Shown in pieces: positions 17,161 to 25,677 of a DNA stretch of 36,349 nucleotides. Every line of letters starts with the position of its first letter. The first letter of the stretch is position 1. The notes under the pieces are model-generated. The model saw nothing but the letters and a program-made list of their open reading frames with translations. It had not been told where the DNA came from and did no database searches. Both the position numbers and the translations under genes were made by a program. The DNA lies in the NCBI GenBank assembly GCA_045648165.1, contig JAZRNL010000053.1, forward strand, positions 1 through 36,349, read 5' to 3'. This stretch comes from RGIG9115 sp045648165 (GTDB taxonomy: Bacteria; Bacillota; Clostridia; UBA1381).

Positions 17161-18300
17161 ATGAAAAAGAAAATAGAAAATTTTAAGTTATGGATTATAG
17201 CATTCGTTTTTTCAGTTGCGGTTATTGTTGTTTATAAAACCTTTGACAATTTTGCGACAGTGGTGTATGGGATAAAAAGAATTCTTAAAGCTTTTTCTCC
17301 GTTTATAACCGGTTTTGTAATTGCATATATCCTTAATCTCCCTATACAAAAGCTGACGGGTGTGATTGAACGAAGCAAGCTAAGTTTTTTAAAAAAACAC
17401 TGTATGGGAATAAGTATGACAGCTTCTTATCTGGGTGCATTTGCGGTGGTGGCATTGGTTGTTGGCGCTGTGGTTCCGGCTCTGTACGAGAATGTTTACG
17501 ACTTTTATAAAAACTCCGGAACATATGTTAATAATCTTAAAGAATTTATAAAAAATGTGGAGGTTTTTAAAAATCTCGGGATTTTACAGAATATTGATTC
17601 TTTGGATATACCGGGTATGGTTCTTTCGCTACTTGGAAAAATTGACGGTTCAAGCGTTGAGAAGTATGCTGCAGGTGTGGCTGTTGCAACGTCGGGTATA
17701 GTGAATGTGGTTATAGCATTAATTGCATCTGTATATATGATTATAGAAAAAGATACAATTATAGCTTGTTGTAAGAGAGCTATACAGGCTTTTGTGAAAT
17801 TTGATGTGGTTGACGATGTTTTTGCAAACTGTCATAGAATTAATGAAATATTCACAAGCTATATTTATTCAAGGCTTCTGGTATGCCTTGCCATGGGAGC
17901 AATGTGCAGCGTAGTTCTTACGATAATGGGAGTAAAATATGCGTTGGCTCTTGGTATGTTTATAGGTCTTTGTGATATTATTCCTTATTTTGGCTCGATA
18001 TTTGCAACAATATTTGCTATATTTATAACCTTCCTCAGCGGAAGTATGTGGGATACTTTCTGGATTGCTGTTGTACTGCTTATTCTGCAACAGATAGATG
18101 GAAATATTCTTGCACCCAAAATTATGGGGCATAAAATGGAAATAAGCCCTCTCCTCACCGTTGTATCGGTAGTTGTTGGAGGAAATCTGTTTGGTTTTGT
18201 GGGAATGTTACTCAGTGTCCCCTTAGCTGCAATACTTAAAGTCGTATGCAACGAAGCTATCGAGTGGGCGGAAAAAAGAAAACAATTAAATAATAATTAA
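17161..18300 (+). CDS. AI-2E family (PerM/YdiK-like) membrane transporter
   Basis: This protein has 379 residues from the ATG at 17161; the in-frame ATG at 17152 has no SD, whereas CAGGA (17148-17152) suits 17161. There are about seven to eight hydrophobic segments, the first near residues 13-33. The conserved family region near 'YALALGMFIGLCDIIPYFGS' and 'GNILAPKIMGHKMEISPLLT' identifies the AI-2E transporter family. Members are proposed exporters of autoinducer-2 or act in ion homeostasis; the substrate here is unknown. It lies just after the SLH terminator with no obvious promoter, so it may depend on read-through. Confidence 0.9.
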   Translation: MKKKIENFKLWIIAFVFSVAVIVVYKTFDNFATVVYGIKRILKAFSPFITGFVIAYILNLPIQKLTGVIERSKLSFLKKHCMGISMTASYLGAFAVVALVVGAVVPALYENVYDFYKNSGTYVNNLKEFIKNVEVFKNLGILQNIDSLDIPGMVLSLLGKIDGSSVEKYAAGVAVATSGIVNVVIALIASVYMIIEKDTIIACCKRAIQAFVKFDVVDDVFANCHRINEIFTSYIYSRLLVCLAMGAMCSVVLTIMGVKYALALGMFIGLCDIIPYFGSIFATIFAIFITFLSGSMWDTFWIAVVLLILQQIDGNILAPKIMGHKMEISPLLTVVSVVVGGNLFGFVGMLLSVPLAAILKVVCNEAIEWAEKRKQLNNN

Positions 18301-18301
18301 A

Positions 18302-18337
18302 TATAAGGGGAGTTGCCCGAGAGCAACTCCCCTTATA
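18302..18337. terminator. Shared hairpin between convergent genes
   Basis: A 15-bp perfect stem (18302-18316 with 18323-18337) and a 6-base loop lie between the stop of the transporter gene and the stop of the minus-strand Rrf2 gene. T-runs are weak on both sides, but position and symmetry suggest a bidirectional terminator. Confidence 0.75.
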
Positions 18338-18340
18338 CAT

Positions 18341-18784
18341 TTATAGGAGTACAATATCTGTTTGTCGTCTTCTTCTGTTTTGTCTGCTGATAATATCTTG
18401 CAGAGTTATTCCGTCAAGATATTCAGAAATTGTTTTGTAAAGCCCTTCCCATACGTAAAGGGTTTCACATTTGTCACATCTTTCGCATCTGTTTGGTTCA
18501 TATTCAAGGCAAGCGACGGGGGCAAGACTTCCTTCTGTAAGCTTTAAAATTTCGCCAACTGTGTATTCGTCGGGATCGCGTGCAAGACGGTATCCGCCTT
18601 GAAAGCCTCGGTTGGCTTCAAGTATACCTGCACCGTTAAAGAGAGGAACTATTTGTTCCAGATATTTTTTTGAAATTTGCTGACGCTCTGCAATGTCTTT
18701 AAGCGCTACAAAACCATTACCTTCATTAACCGCAAGGTCTATAAGCATTCTTAGGGCATAGCGGCCTTTGGTGGAAATTTTCAT
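18341..18784 (-). CDS. Rrf2-family transcriptional regulator with cysteine cluster
   Basis: This protein has 147 residues. The N-terminal winged HTH is typical (MKISTKGRYALRMLIDLA, then ISKKYLEQIVPLF and GFQGGYRLAR). After the dimer helix come Cys92, Cys100, Cys103 and Cys106. IscR-type members ligate a 2Fe-2S cluster with three cysteines, and here there are four in a C-x7-C-x2-C-x2-C arrangement. It probably senses Fe-S, redox or sulfur state. It has its own promoter (18819-18847), and a near-palindrome around GTTAAC (18805-18816) lies between the -10 and the start, a possible autoregulatory operator. Family certain; regulon unknown, and no isc/suf/cys genes are adjacent. Confidence 0.93.
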   Translation of the reverse strand: MKISTKGRYALRMLIDLAVNEGNGFVALKDIAERQQISKKYLEQIVPLFNGAGILEANRGFQGGYRLARDPDEYTVGEILKLTEGSLAPVACLEYEPNRCERCDKCETLYVWEGLYKTISEYLDGITLQDIISRQNRRRRQTDIVLL

Positions 18785-18818
18785 AAAAACATACCTTTCC
18801 TATTTGTTAACTAAGTAT

Positions 18819-18847
18819 ATTGTATCACAACCTTTTTTAAAATGCAA
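18819..18847 (-). promoter_or_regulatory. Promoter of the Rrf2 regulator gene
   Basis: On the minus strand TTGCAT (18847-18842), a 17-base spacer and TACAAT (18824-18819) form a good sigma-A-type promoter. It sits between the Rrf2 gene and the upstream yitT stop. Confidence 0.8.
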
Positions 18848-18865
18848 TAGTATTTGGTAAATTTT

Positions 18866-19726
18866 TTAAAATAATTTTTGTCTGAAAAATCCTTCTCCAT
18901 ATATCCCGTCTGAAACTGATGCTGTGAGAAAGGCGTTGCTGTCGGTTTCAAACACCGTGTCTTTAAGCTTTGAAAATTCTCTGTGCCTTACTGCACACAT
19001 AATAATCTTTCTTGTTTCTCCCGTAAAACCTCCTTCAGCATTTATCAACGTTATTCCCCTGTCAAGCTTTATTAAAATTGCTTCACTTACTTCTTTATGG
19101 CGTGATGTTACGATAAAAGCAATACGTGAACTGTCACCGTAATAAACCATGGAGTCCACAAGCTTTCCGGAACAAAATAAAGCTATTATTCCGTAGAGCC
19201 CCGTTTCAATATCTTCGAATATAAGAACTGATGCAGCAAGAACGAAGCAGTCGATTATAAGAATTGCAAGCCCTATGCGAAGGTGAGGGAATTTCAGCCT
19301 GAGGAGCATTGAGAGTATATCTGTACCCCCTGTTGTATAACCGGCTGAAAATATAAGTCCAAGCCCCGTTCCAAGAAGTACTCCTCCAAACACACTTCCA
19401 AGAAGTCTGTCTCCTGAATAAACAGGGAGAAGGGGTGTGATAACCACATCTATCAGCAGTGAAGTTAAAATCAGTGCAACAGATGTTTTTGCAACCAGAG
19501 CACGCCCGAGTTTTCTATATCCAGCATATAATATGGGTATATTTATAAGTATGCTTACTGTGCCGATAGGCAGTTCAAATAGGTGATTGAGAATTATACT
19601 TATACCGGTTACTCCGCCGGGTGCAATCTCCGCAGGGTTTAGAAAGCATACGATTGCAATAGCATACAGATGTGAGCCTGAAATCACACGAAGTGCAGTT
19701 TTTAAAATATTCTTTGTATTTTTCAT
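18866..19726 (-). CDS. YitT family membrane protein (DUF161 + DUF2179)
   Basis: This 286-residue protein has a hydrophobic N-terminal part with about five membrane segments (residues ~15-200) containing the family phrases NPAEIAPGGVTGIS and FSAGYTTGGTDILS. A C-terminal cytoplasmic DUF2179 domain (about 205-280) follows, with 'RGITLINAEGGFTG' and 'DSNAFLTASVSDGIYGEGF'. The start has a strong GGGGG SD about 8 bases upstream on the minus strand. Family function is unsettled. It reads in the same direction as the Rrf2 gene with about 80 bases between them and an independent promoter for Rrf2. Confidence 0.93.
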   Translation of the reverse strand: MKNTKNILKTALRVISGSHLYAIAIVCFLNPAEIAPGGVTGISIILNHLFELPIGTVSILINIPILYAGYRKLGRALVAKTSVALILTSLLIDVVITPLLPVYSGDRLLGSVFGGVLLGTGLGLIFSAGYTTGGTDILSMLLRLKFPHLRIGLAILIIDCFVLAASVLIFEDIETGLYGIIALFCSGKLVDSMVYYGDSSRIAFIVTSRHKEVSEAILIKLDRGITLINAEGGFTGETRKIIMCAVRHREFSKLKDTVFETDSNAFLTASVSDGIYGEGFFRQKLF

Positions 19727-19829
19727 TTTATAAACCCCCTTAGCTTTTAGAATAGTTTGGCATTTTTAAACGTTTTTTATGTGAAGCAACAGAGCTGTTT
19801 AACACAATTGATAAAATTTTTATAAACAC

Positions 19830-19858
19830 TTGAATTCAAAAGCTCTAAGTAATATAAT
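19830..19858 (+). promoter_or_regulatory. Promoter of the HAD phosphatase gene
   Basis: TTGAAT (19830-19835), a 17-base spacer and consensus TATAAT (19853-19858) lie 42 bases before the chosen start. Confidence 0.85.
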
Positions 19859-19900
19859 ATAATTAATATGGATGCATTATAAGAAGGAATGGTGAAACAT

Positions 19901-20560
19901 ATGATAAAGCTTTGTGTATTTGACCTTGACGGCACGGTAATGGATACTCTTTGCTCTATTGCTTATTTTGTAAATTATACATTAAATAAAATGGGTTTTG
20001 AAGAAATTGAAACAGAAAAATTCAAATATTTTGCAGGTGACGGAAGGGCAGCCCTTATCCATCGTTCATTAGAATACATCGGTGGCGATACGGATGAGAA
20101 TTTTAACCTTGCCACAAAGTACTATGATGAAGCTTATGAAGGGAATTTTATGCATCTTTCAAAGCCATTTGACGGGATTAAGGAAGAGCTTCAAAAACTG
20201 AAAAATGCAGGTGTTATTATTACAGTTTTATCAAATAAGCCTCATAATGTAGCAAAAGCGGTTATTGAAGAAACCTTTGGTCCCGGTTTTTTTGCATATG
20301 TAGCGGGGCAGAGAGATAATGTGCCAAAAAAGCCGCATCCTGCGGGATTTGTTTACATTGCAGAAAAATTTGGTATACCCTGCAGGGAATGTATGATGGT
20401 TGGTGACACAGATGTGGATATGATTACTGCTAAAAATGCAGGGGCACACTCTCTTGGGGTTTTGTGGGGGTTCCGCCCTCGCGCTGAGCTTGAGGAAAAT
20501 GGGGCAGAGGTTATTGTAAAAAGTGTAACGGAGCTTGCAGATTCAGTTATCGCCTTTTAA
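19901..20560 (+). CDS. HAD-superfamily hydrolase, phosphoglycolate phosphatase-like
   Basis: This protein has 219 residues from the ATG at 19901. An ATG at 19889 directly abuts the purine-rich SD (AAGGAA, 19884-19889) and is less likely. HAD motif I is FDLDGT with Asp8 (nucleophile) and Asp10, motif II is VLSNKPH, motif III is the Lys of KKPHP, and motif IV is VGDTDVDM. The helical cap between motifs I and II is of the Gph/PGMB type. It probably dephosphorylates a small phosphate ester in the cytoplasm; phosphoglycolate is a guess from overall similarity. Confidence 0.9.
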   Translation: MIKLCVFDLDGTVMDTLCSIAYFVNYTLNKMGFEEIETEKFKYFAGDGRAALIHRSLEYIGGDTDENFNLATKYYDEAYEGNFMHLSKPFDGIKEELQKLKNAGVIITVLSNKPHNVAKAVIEETFGPGFFAYVAGQRDNVPKKPHPAGFVYIAEKFGIPCRECMMVGDTDVDMITAKNAGAHSLGVLWGFRPRAELEENGAEVIVKSVTELADSVIAF

Positions 20561-20589
20561 ACAAAAGATTTACAAATTGTAAAAAAGTG

Positions 20590-20618
20590 TTGAATTATAG
20601 ATAAATTTATGATATACT
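20590..20618 (+). promoter_or_regulatory. Promoter of the DUF1846 gene
   Basis: TTGAAT (20590-20595), a 17-base spacer and TATACT (20613-20618) lie 36 bases upstream of the ATG at 20655. Confidence 0.8.
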
Positions 20619-20654
20619 TATTGGGTATTATATTTTGATGAGAGGCAAACGAAA

Positions 20655-22139
20655 ATGAACAAAACAGGTTTTGACAACGAAAAATATATAAAAATGCAGT
20701 CAGAGCATATAGAAAAGCGTATTTCCGAGTTTGGGAACAAGCTTTATCTTGAACTGGGAGGTAAGCTTTTTGATGATTTCCATGCTTCAAGAGTGCTTAC
20801 CGGTTTTGAGCCGGACAGTAAAATAAAGATGCTTCTTCACCTTAAGGATAAGCTTGAAATAGTAGTCGCTATTTCTGCTCTTGATATTGTGAAAAATAAA
20901 ATCCGAAGCGACTATAATATATCTTATGACCTTGATGTGTTAAGACTCATTGACGCATTTCGCAAAATAGACCTTTTCGTGGGAAGTGTTGTAATTACGC
21001 AGTTCAGCGGCCAGCCTGCTGCGGAAAATTTCAAGAAAAAACTGGAGTCACTGGGAGTAAAGGTATTTTTGCACTATCCTATAGAGGGATATCCTGCGAA
21101 TGTTGAGTTTATAGTAAGTGACGAGGGTTTTGGAAAAAATGAGTATGTTACAACAGAGAGACCTCTTGTTCTTGTTACAGCTCCCGGACCCGGAAGCGGA
21201 AAAATGGCAACTTGTCTTTCTCAGCTTTACCACGAACATAAACGCGGAATAAAAGCCGGATATGCAAAGTTTGAAACTTTCCCGGTGTGGAATCTCCCTC
21301 TCAATCACCCTGTAAACCTTGCATATGAAGCTGCAACGGCAGACCTTAATGATGTGAATATGATTGACCCCTTCCATCTTGAGGCATATGGAGAAACTAC
21401 GGTTAATTATAACAGGGATATTGAAGTTTTCCCTGTTCTCAATGCAATGTTTAATAAAATTCTCGGCAAGAGCCCTTACAAGTCACCTACGGATATGGGT
21501 GTTAATATGGCAGGCTTCTGCATTGTGGATGACGAAGCGGTTTGTAAAGCGGCGCAGAGTGAAATTATCCGCCGTTATTACAACACAAAGTGTGCGGCTC
21601 TGAATGGATTTTTCGGTAACGACACAGTATACAAAATTGAACTTATAATTAATCAGGCAGGTATCAGTCTTAAAGACAGAAAGGTTGTGGACGCAGCTCT
21701 TTCAAGAGCGACTGAAACAGAAATGCCTGCGGCGGCTATAGAGCTTCCGGACGGAGAAATAGTGACTTCAAAAACAACAGAGCTATTGGGTGCGTCTGCG
21801 GCGCTTTTGCTTAATGCCCTCAAAAAACTCGCAGGGATAGATAAGAGTGTAAAACTTATATCACCCGATGTAATAGGCCCAATTCAGGTGCTGAAAACAG
21901 ACCACTTAGGAAACCTTAATCCAAGGCTTCATACTGATGAAACGCTTATTGCACTTTCTATATCGGCAACAACTGATGAATATGCGAAACGTGCCTTAGA
22001 AATGCTTCCAATGCTCAAAGGCTGTGAAGCTCATTCCTCTGTGGTGCTTTCTCCCGTTGATAGTTCAGTGCTTAAAAAGCTTGGAGTAAACCTTACCTGT
22101 GAACCGGTGTATCAGAGCAAAAAATTGTATCACGGATAA
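20655..22139 (+). CDS. DUF1846 family protein
   Basis: This protein has 494 residues, the normal length for the DUF1846/UPF0371 family. Recognisable stretches are 'FDNEKYIKMQSEHIEKRI' near the N-terminus, the loop APGPGSGKMATCLSQLYHE (about 177-195), and 'YAKFETFPVWNLPLNHPVN' and 'NYNRDIEVFPVLNAMF' further on. The glycine-rich loop resembles a nucleotide-binding turn. The family is cytoplasmic, widespread in Firmicutes, structurally known, and of undetermined function as far as I know. The SD GAGAGG lies 9 bases before the ATG. The GH26-like gene begins 20 bases after the stop and may be co-transcribed. Confidence 0.92.
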   Translation: MNKTGFDNEKYIKMQSEHIEKRISEFGNKLYLELGGKLFDDFHASRVLTGFEPDSKIKMLLHLKDKLEIVVAISALDIVKNKIRSDYNISYDLDVLRLIDAFRKIDLFVGSVVITQFSGQPAAENFKKKLESLGVKVFLHYPIEGYPANVEFIVSDEGFGKNEYVTTERPLVLVTAPGPGSGKMATCLSQLYHEHKRGIKAGYAKFETFPVWNLPLNHPVNLAYEAATADLNDVNMIDPFHLEAYGETTVNYNRDIEVFPVLNAMFNKILGKSPYKSPTDMGVNMAGFCIVDDEAVCKAAQSEIIRRYYNTKCAALNGFFGNDTVYKIELIINQAGISLKDRKVVDAALSRATETEMPAAAIELPDGEIVTSKTTELLGASAALLLNALKKLAGIDKSVKLISPDVIGPIQVLKTDHLGNLNPRLHTDETLIALSISATTDEYAKRALEMLPMLKGCEAHSSVVLSPVDSSVLKKLGVNLTCEPVYQSKKLYHG

Positions 22140-22158
22140 ATATATAAGGTCTGATATT

Positions 22159-24087
22159 ATGAAAAAAAGAATAATCGCTTTAATAATGGTATTGAGTGTA
22201 TCGTTTCCCACGGTTGCCTGTGCTTATAAATTTCCTAATGCGTATTGGAAGATACACGACAAATACGAACAGGCTGTTAATTCAAATGATTATAATTCAA
22301 TAATAACCTATGGCGGTCAGGCTATAGATATGATGCTGGAGGAGCCTCAGACCGAACCGGATGTAATATCTCTTATAGCTGACAGAGCCCAGAGAGTGGC
22401 AAGTGCATATGCAACTCTTGGTATGTACGATGAAAGTGCGCGGATGTATGAATTTTTTCTTCCATATGCCGAGCAGATGGATTGGAAAGATAGCGTTATT
22501 ATTGCAAATGCCAACATTCAGAATTACAGAACAAAAATCCAACTTTATACCGATGGCGGAAGCTCAAACTACTACGGTGCAAAAAATGAGCCCCAAAACG
22601 GAGTTCTTTTTGGAACACTTTCCGAAAGCGAAACCCGCAATGTTGTAAAAAGTGATACAGCTGTGCTTGTGTATCACGAACTTGGATATCCTGTAGTTCA
22701 TTATGTGGATGATTTTCTCAAAGAGGCAGAGGAAAAGGGGCTTACGCTGGAGCTTGCTCTCAATTGCCCCGATGAAGGCTCTGATATTGCGAATTTTGAA
22801 AGTAAAAAGTTCGATATTGAAAACATTTCAAACCTTTTAAAGAAGTTCCCCGAGGCAAAGGTATTGCTCCGTTTTGGCGCAGAATTCAATGTGTGGGAAA
22901 ATCAGGCAAATCCTGAGGAGTATAAAGCGGCATACAGGTATGTTTCTGATTACTTTCATCGGAACAATCCGAATGTGGCGATGGTATGGTCCCCCGGGGC
23001 GGTTTCTGTTTGGGGAATGGATATGAATGATTTTTACCCTGGCGACGAATATGTGGATTGGGTAGGCGTTTCGTTATATATGACCAAGTATTTTATCGGA
23101 AATCCCAATGCTCCTGATTACGAACAGGCATATTTTAAAACCGGTATTTACTGCGACCCTGTTCTCCTTATAAATGAAGTTATTGAAAAATACGGTGACA
23201 GAAAACCTGTTATGCTGTCTGAAAGCGGTGTGAGCCATCATACAAGCAGCAGTTATCTCACAGAGAACACAACAGATTGGGCAGACAGGAAAATGCAGGA
23301 GTATCTTTACTATCTGCCAATGATGTATCCCCAGATAAAGTTTATAGCATATTTTGATACTTATGTGAACAATGAAATGAATAACTATGCACTTGTGCAA
23401 AATAAAACTCTCCAGACCTGTTTTGCAGAAATCAGCAAGTATTCAAGATTTATAAAGAGGGGCAATTCAAATGCAACCTTGTGTTATCGTCCTATGTGGA
23501 ATGATATGCCTTTAGATGGAATTGTACCTGTTTCCTGCTATGCACATATTTTTGGCGAAACAGTTAAAACTGTTCAGTATTATGTAGACGGCAATTTGTA
23601 TTCTTCATCAAATCAGATTCCTTTTACATCATATATTAATTTTAATGATTTTCCTGACGGAACCCATACAATCAAAGCAGTTGCAATAACGGAAAATGAA
23701 AAAAATGCAGAGTGTGAATATCGTGTAACATCTAAAAGGGATAAAGATATCAAGGTTTATGTTGCAGGGAATAAAGTCGATTTTGACCAGACGCCTGTAA
23801 TTCACCTTGGAAGAACGATGGTTCCTCTCCGTGCAATATTTGAAGCACTTGGAGCATCTGTTGAGTGGAATTCCGAAACAAGAACAGTTAAGAGTAAAAA
23901 GGGAAGCATTACAATAGAACTTTCAATTGATAGTGATGCTCTGTATAAAAACGGAGCACCTGTATATCTTGATGTTCCTGCCATGCTGGTAAACAACAGA
24001 ACTCTCGTACCTGTAAGAGCAATAAGTGAGGCATTGGGTGCAGAGGTTAACTGGGACGGGGTAACAAGAAGTATAAATATTGAATAA
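22159..24087 (+). CDS. Secreted GH26-like glycoside hydrolase with CuAO_N-like C-terminal domain
   Basis: This protein has 642 residues from the ATG at 22159; a longer in-frame start at 22099 lies inside the previous gene. The signal peptide ends near VACA22. Residues ~25-125 are helical and TPR-like. The TIM barrel (about 145-430) has GH26 marks: acid/base candidate Glu242 in RFGAEFNVW, WSPGAVSVWG (277-286), DWVGVSLYM (300-308) and nucleophile candidate Glu355 in VMLSESGVSH. An Ig-like domain (about 455-530) leads into two CuAO_N-like halves (about 535-642) with 'MVPLRAIFEALGASVEWN' and 'LVPVRAISEALGAEVNWD'. GH26 enzymes cut mannans or related beta-glycans; the substrate here is unknown. A strong terminator follows. 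Confidence 0.83.
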   Translation: MKKRIIALIMVLSVSFPTVACAYKFPNAYWKIHDKYEQAVNSNDYNSIITYGGQAIDMMLEEPQTEPDVISLIADRAQRVASAYATLGMYDESARMYEFFLPYAEQMDWKDSVIIANANIQNYRTKIQLYTDGGSSNYYGAKNEPQNGVLFGTLSESETRNVVKSDTAVLVYHELGYPVVHYVDDFLKEAEEKGLTLELALNCPDEGSDIANFESKKFDIENISNLLKKFPEAKVLLRFGAEFNVWENQANPEEYKAAYRYVSDYFHRNNPNVAMVWSPGAVSVWGMDMNDFYPGDEYVDWVGVSLYMTKYFIGNPNAPDYEQAYFKTGIYCDPVLLINEVIEKYGDRKPVMLSESGVSHHTSSSYLTENTTDWADRKMQEYLYYLPMMYPQIKFIAYFDTYVNNEMNNYALVQNKTLQTCFAEISKYSRFIKRGNSNATLCYRPMWNDMPLDGIVPVSCYAHIFGETVKTVQYYVDGNLYSSSNQIPFTSYINFNDFPDGTHTIKAVAITENEKNAECEYRVTSKRDKDIKVYVAGNKVDFDQTPVIHLGRTMVPLRAIFEALGASVEWNSETRTVKSKKGSITIELSIDSDALYKNGAPVYLDVPAMLVNNRTLVPVRAISEALGAEVNWDGVTRSINIE

Positions 24088-24098
24088 GAATAAAGTTC

Positions 24099-24170
24099 AA
24101 ACACCTTCCGACGGATTGTAATGCGGAGTGTTCTTAAGAACACTCCGCAAAATCTGTGGGAGGTGTTTTT
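24099..24170 (+). terminator. Nested hairpin terminator after the GH26-like gene
   Basis: A perfect 28-base palindrome (24122-24149) is enclosed by an outer stem (24099-24106 with 24161-24168) and followed by T residues. Strong rho-independent terminator. Confidence 0.88.
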
Positions 24171-24222
24171 ATGTAGATTTTTTAATTATTTTGAAAAAAA
24201 TAATATTTTTTTGGAAAAAGGC

Positions 24223-24251
24223 TTGATTTAATCAACATAAAATGATATAAT
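24223..24251 (+). promoter_or_regulatory. Promoter of the coiled-coil gene pair
   Basis: TTGATT (24223-24228), a 17-base spacer and consensus TATAAT (24246-24251) lie 47 bases before the GTG at 24299. The rest of the gap from 24171 is AT-rich and holds nothing else recognised. Confidence 0.85.
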
Positions 24252-24298
24252 TTTTTATGTGTATATCATATTATACATAGAGAAAGGAAGTGTTTTTT

Positions 24299-24604
24299 GT
24301 GTCAGATTTTGATGATATTCTCCGCCGGATGAAAACAGGTGCCGAAAAGGCAGGCGAAAGTGTGGGCGACTTTTTGAAATATACCGCCTCAAAGGTTGAG
24401 AATAAAACAAAAGAAGCGAAAATACACTATGGTATACGAGGTGCGGAAGCTCGTAAAAAAACCAACTTTGAAGCAATCGGAGAGGCTATGTATAATGCAT
24501 ATATGGCAGGTACTGAGCCGGAAGATTTCTCCCAAATGTACGGGATGATAGATGCTCTTAATGAAGAAATAGCCGAACTTAAGGGGCAATTAGGTGAAAA
24601 TTGA
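24299..24604 (+). CDS. Small charged helical protein of unknown function
   Basis: This protein has 101 residues from the GTG at 24299 (SD AAAGGAAG at 24283-24290); a GTG at 24290 overlaps the SD and is rejected. It is rich in Lys, Glu and Ala with helical heptad-like spacing, and the last ~30 residues ('MYGMIDALNEEIAELKGQL') look like a short coiled coil. There is no signal peptide and no cysteine. I do not recognise the family. It overlaps or abuts the next gene, a membrane-anchored coiled-coil protein, and shares its promoter, so the two products probably work together. Confidence 0.8.
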   Translation: MSDFDDILRRMKTGAEKAGESVGDFLKYTASKVENKTKEAKIHYGIRGAEARKKTNFEAIGEAMYNAYMAGTEPEDFSQMYGMIDALNEEIAELKGQLGEN

Positions 24605-24605
24605 A

Positions 24606-25442
24606 ATGAACAAATTCAATAAATTTATAAATAAAATTAATGATTGGAGAGACAGGATAATGACAGAAGACAGAAAAAGAGACTTGCAGTCAGTAATTGC
24701 GGCCGGTAAAAAGGTTGTTGCAAAGCTTAAAAAATATCACGACGACAAGATAATTTCCTACGACGGTGAAGATGCATTTTATTCAGATTCAGAAGAGTTT
24801 GAAGTTCAGAATGTATCATCTGAGCCTGCAAATACCGAAGCTTATGCAGAGGGAAAGGCAGAAGCCCAGCAGAACAATATGGGATATTACGAAAAAATAC
24901 TTACAAAGATAGACAGTATAAAAGAAAGTATAAAGGGAAACGAAGCAGTGGCAGAGGTTGTAAAAAAGGCTGAGAGCGTTTTTAAAAGCAGTGATGTTCT
25001 TACAAAAGAGCAGCTGGAAGCAGAGCTTGACAAAATTATGGTTGAGCTTGATGACAAACTTTCTGTTATTTCCGAAAAGGCTAATGCCGCAGTGACATCT
25101 ATAGAAGGTCTTTCAAAACAGTCAAAGTCTAACTATACAAATATAAGCTCTTCATTAACAGATGTTTCCGATAAAGCAGACGGTATGCTTGATGTTCTTG
25201 CAGAAGTGAGTGCGCTTCTTAAAACATCTGCTCCTCAGATAGAAGAAATCCGTGAAGCTTCAGTTGGTATTGATAAACTTACTGATTCGGTTTTTGAACT
25301 TAAAAATACCAATATCAAGGTGAAGAACGAAATAGAGGAGATTAATAAAAAAATCAGATTTCTTAAAATATGGGGCATTACTGCTTGCAGCGTTCTTGCA
25401 GTGCTTGCCGCTTTTGCCGGTGCAGCAGCAATTATTTTCTAA
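24606..25442 (+). CDS. Coiled-coil protein with C-terminal membrane anchor, unknown function
   Basis: This protein has 278 residues from the ATG at 24606, with AGGTGA (24592-24597) at good spacing. A GTG at 24594 preceded by AAGGGG is a possible alternative and would overlap the previous gene. The sequence is basic at the start, acidic around residues 45-75 ('DGEDAFYSDSEEFEVQ'), then long helical coiled coil (about 95-250). A single hydrophobic segment forms the very C-terminus ('GITACSVLAVLAAFAGAAAIIF'). With no signal peptide it is probably a tail-anchored cytoplasmic protein. The coiled coil loosely resembles chemoreceptor or PspA-like helices, but no diagnostic motif is present. Family not recognised. 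Confidence 0.8.
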   Translation: MNKFNKFINKINDWRDRIMTEDRKRDLQSVIAAGKKVVAKLKKYHDDKIISYDGEDAFYSDSEEFEVQNVSSEPANTEAYAEGKAEAQQNNMGYYEKILTKIDSIKESIKGNEAVAEVVKKAESVFKSSDVLTKEQLEAELDKIMVELDDKLSVISEKANAAVTSIEGLSKQSKSNYTNISSSLTDVSDKADGMLDVLAEVSALLKTSAPQIEEIREASVGIDKLTDSVFELKNTNIKVKNEIEEINKKIRFLKIWGITACSVLAVLAAFAGAAAIIF

Positions 25443-25449
25443 AAAGTAC

Positions 25450-25478
25450 TTGCTTTTTTGCGTGAATTGTTGTATAAT
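25450..25478 (+). promoter_or_regulatory. Promoter upstream of the SRP RNA
   Basis: TTGCTT (25450-25455), a 17-base spacer and consensus TATAAT (25473-25478). The expected start near 25485 lies ~55 bases before the recognisable SRP RNA helix, so a 5' leader is either processed off or part of the RNA. Confidence 0.8.
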
Positions 25479-25540
25479 ATCCCGGTAAGTAACAGTAATT
25501 AATCGAGTTTATTAATTTTAATACAAACTTAAGTAACTTT

Positions 25541-25659
25541 TGGCGATGATGACCGAGCCCGTGCGATTAAAACCCGTGAACCTTGTCAGATGGGGAACCA
25601 AGCAGCAATAAGCGGTGCTTTTGATGTGTTACGGTAAACTCGGTCGGAGCCATTTTTTT
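25541..25659 (+). ncRNA. ffs: Signal recognition particle RNA (small bacterial type)
   Basis: The SRP domain IV hairpin is clear at 25586-25609: GTCAGA, TGG, a GGAA tetraloop, CCA, then AGCAGCAATA, matching the Ffh-binding loop of bacterial SRP RNA. The outer helix is formed by 25551-25557 (GACCGAG) with 25639-25645 (CTCGGTC), and GGC (25542-25544) pairs with GCC (25649-25651). Seven T residues follow. The RNA with Ffh targets nascent membrane proteins. Location directly before dnaX matches the Bacillus/Clostridium arrangement. The 5' end is uncertain because the promoter is ~55 bases further upstream. Confidence 0.93.
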
Positions 25660-25677
25660 GTGTTCAGAGGTAAAACT

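Noticed and set aside
22099..22158. N-terminal extension of the GH26-like protein
   Set aside because: It overlaps the 3' end of the DUF1846 gene and would bury the signal peptide; the ATG at 22159 is directly followed by a classic signal sequence.
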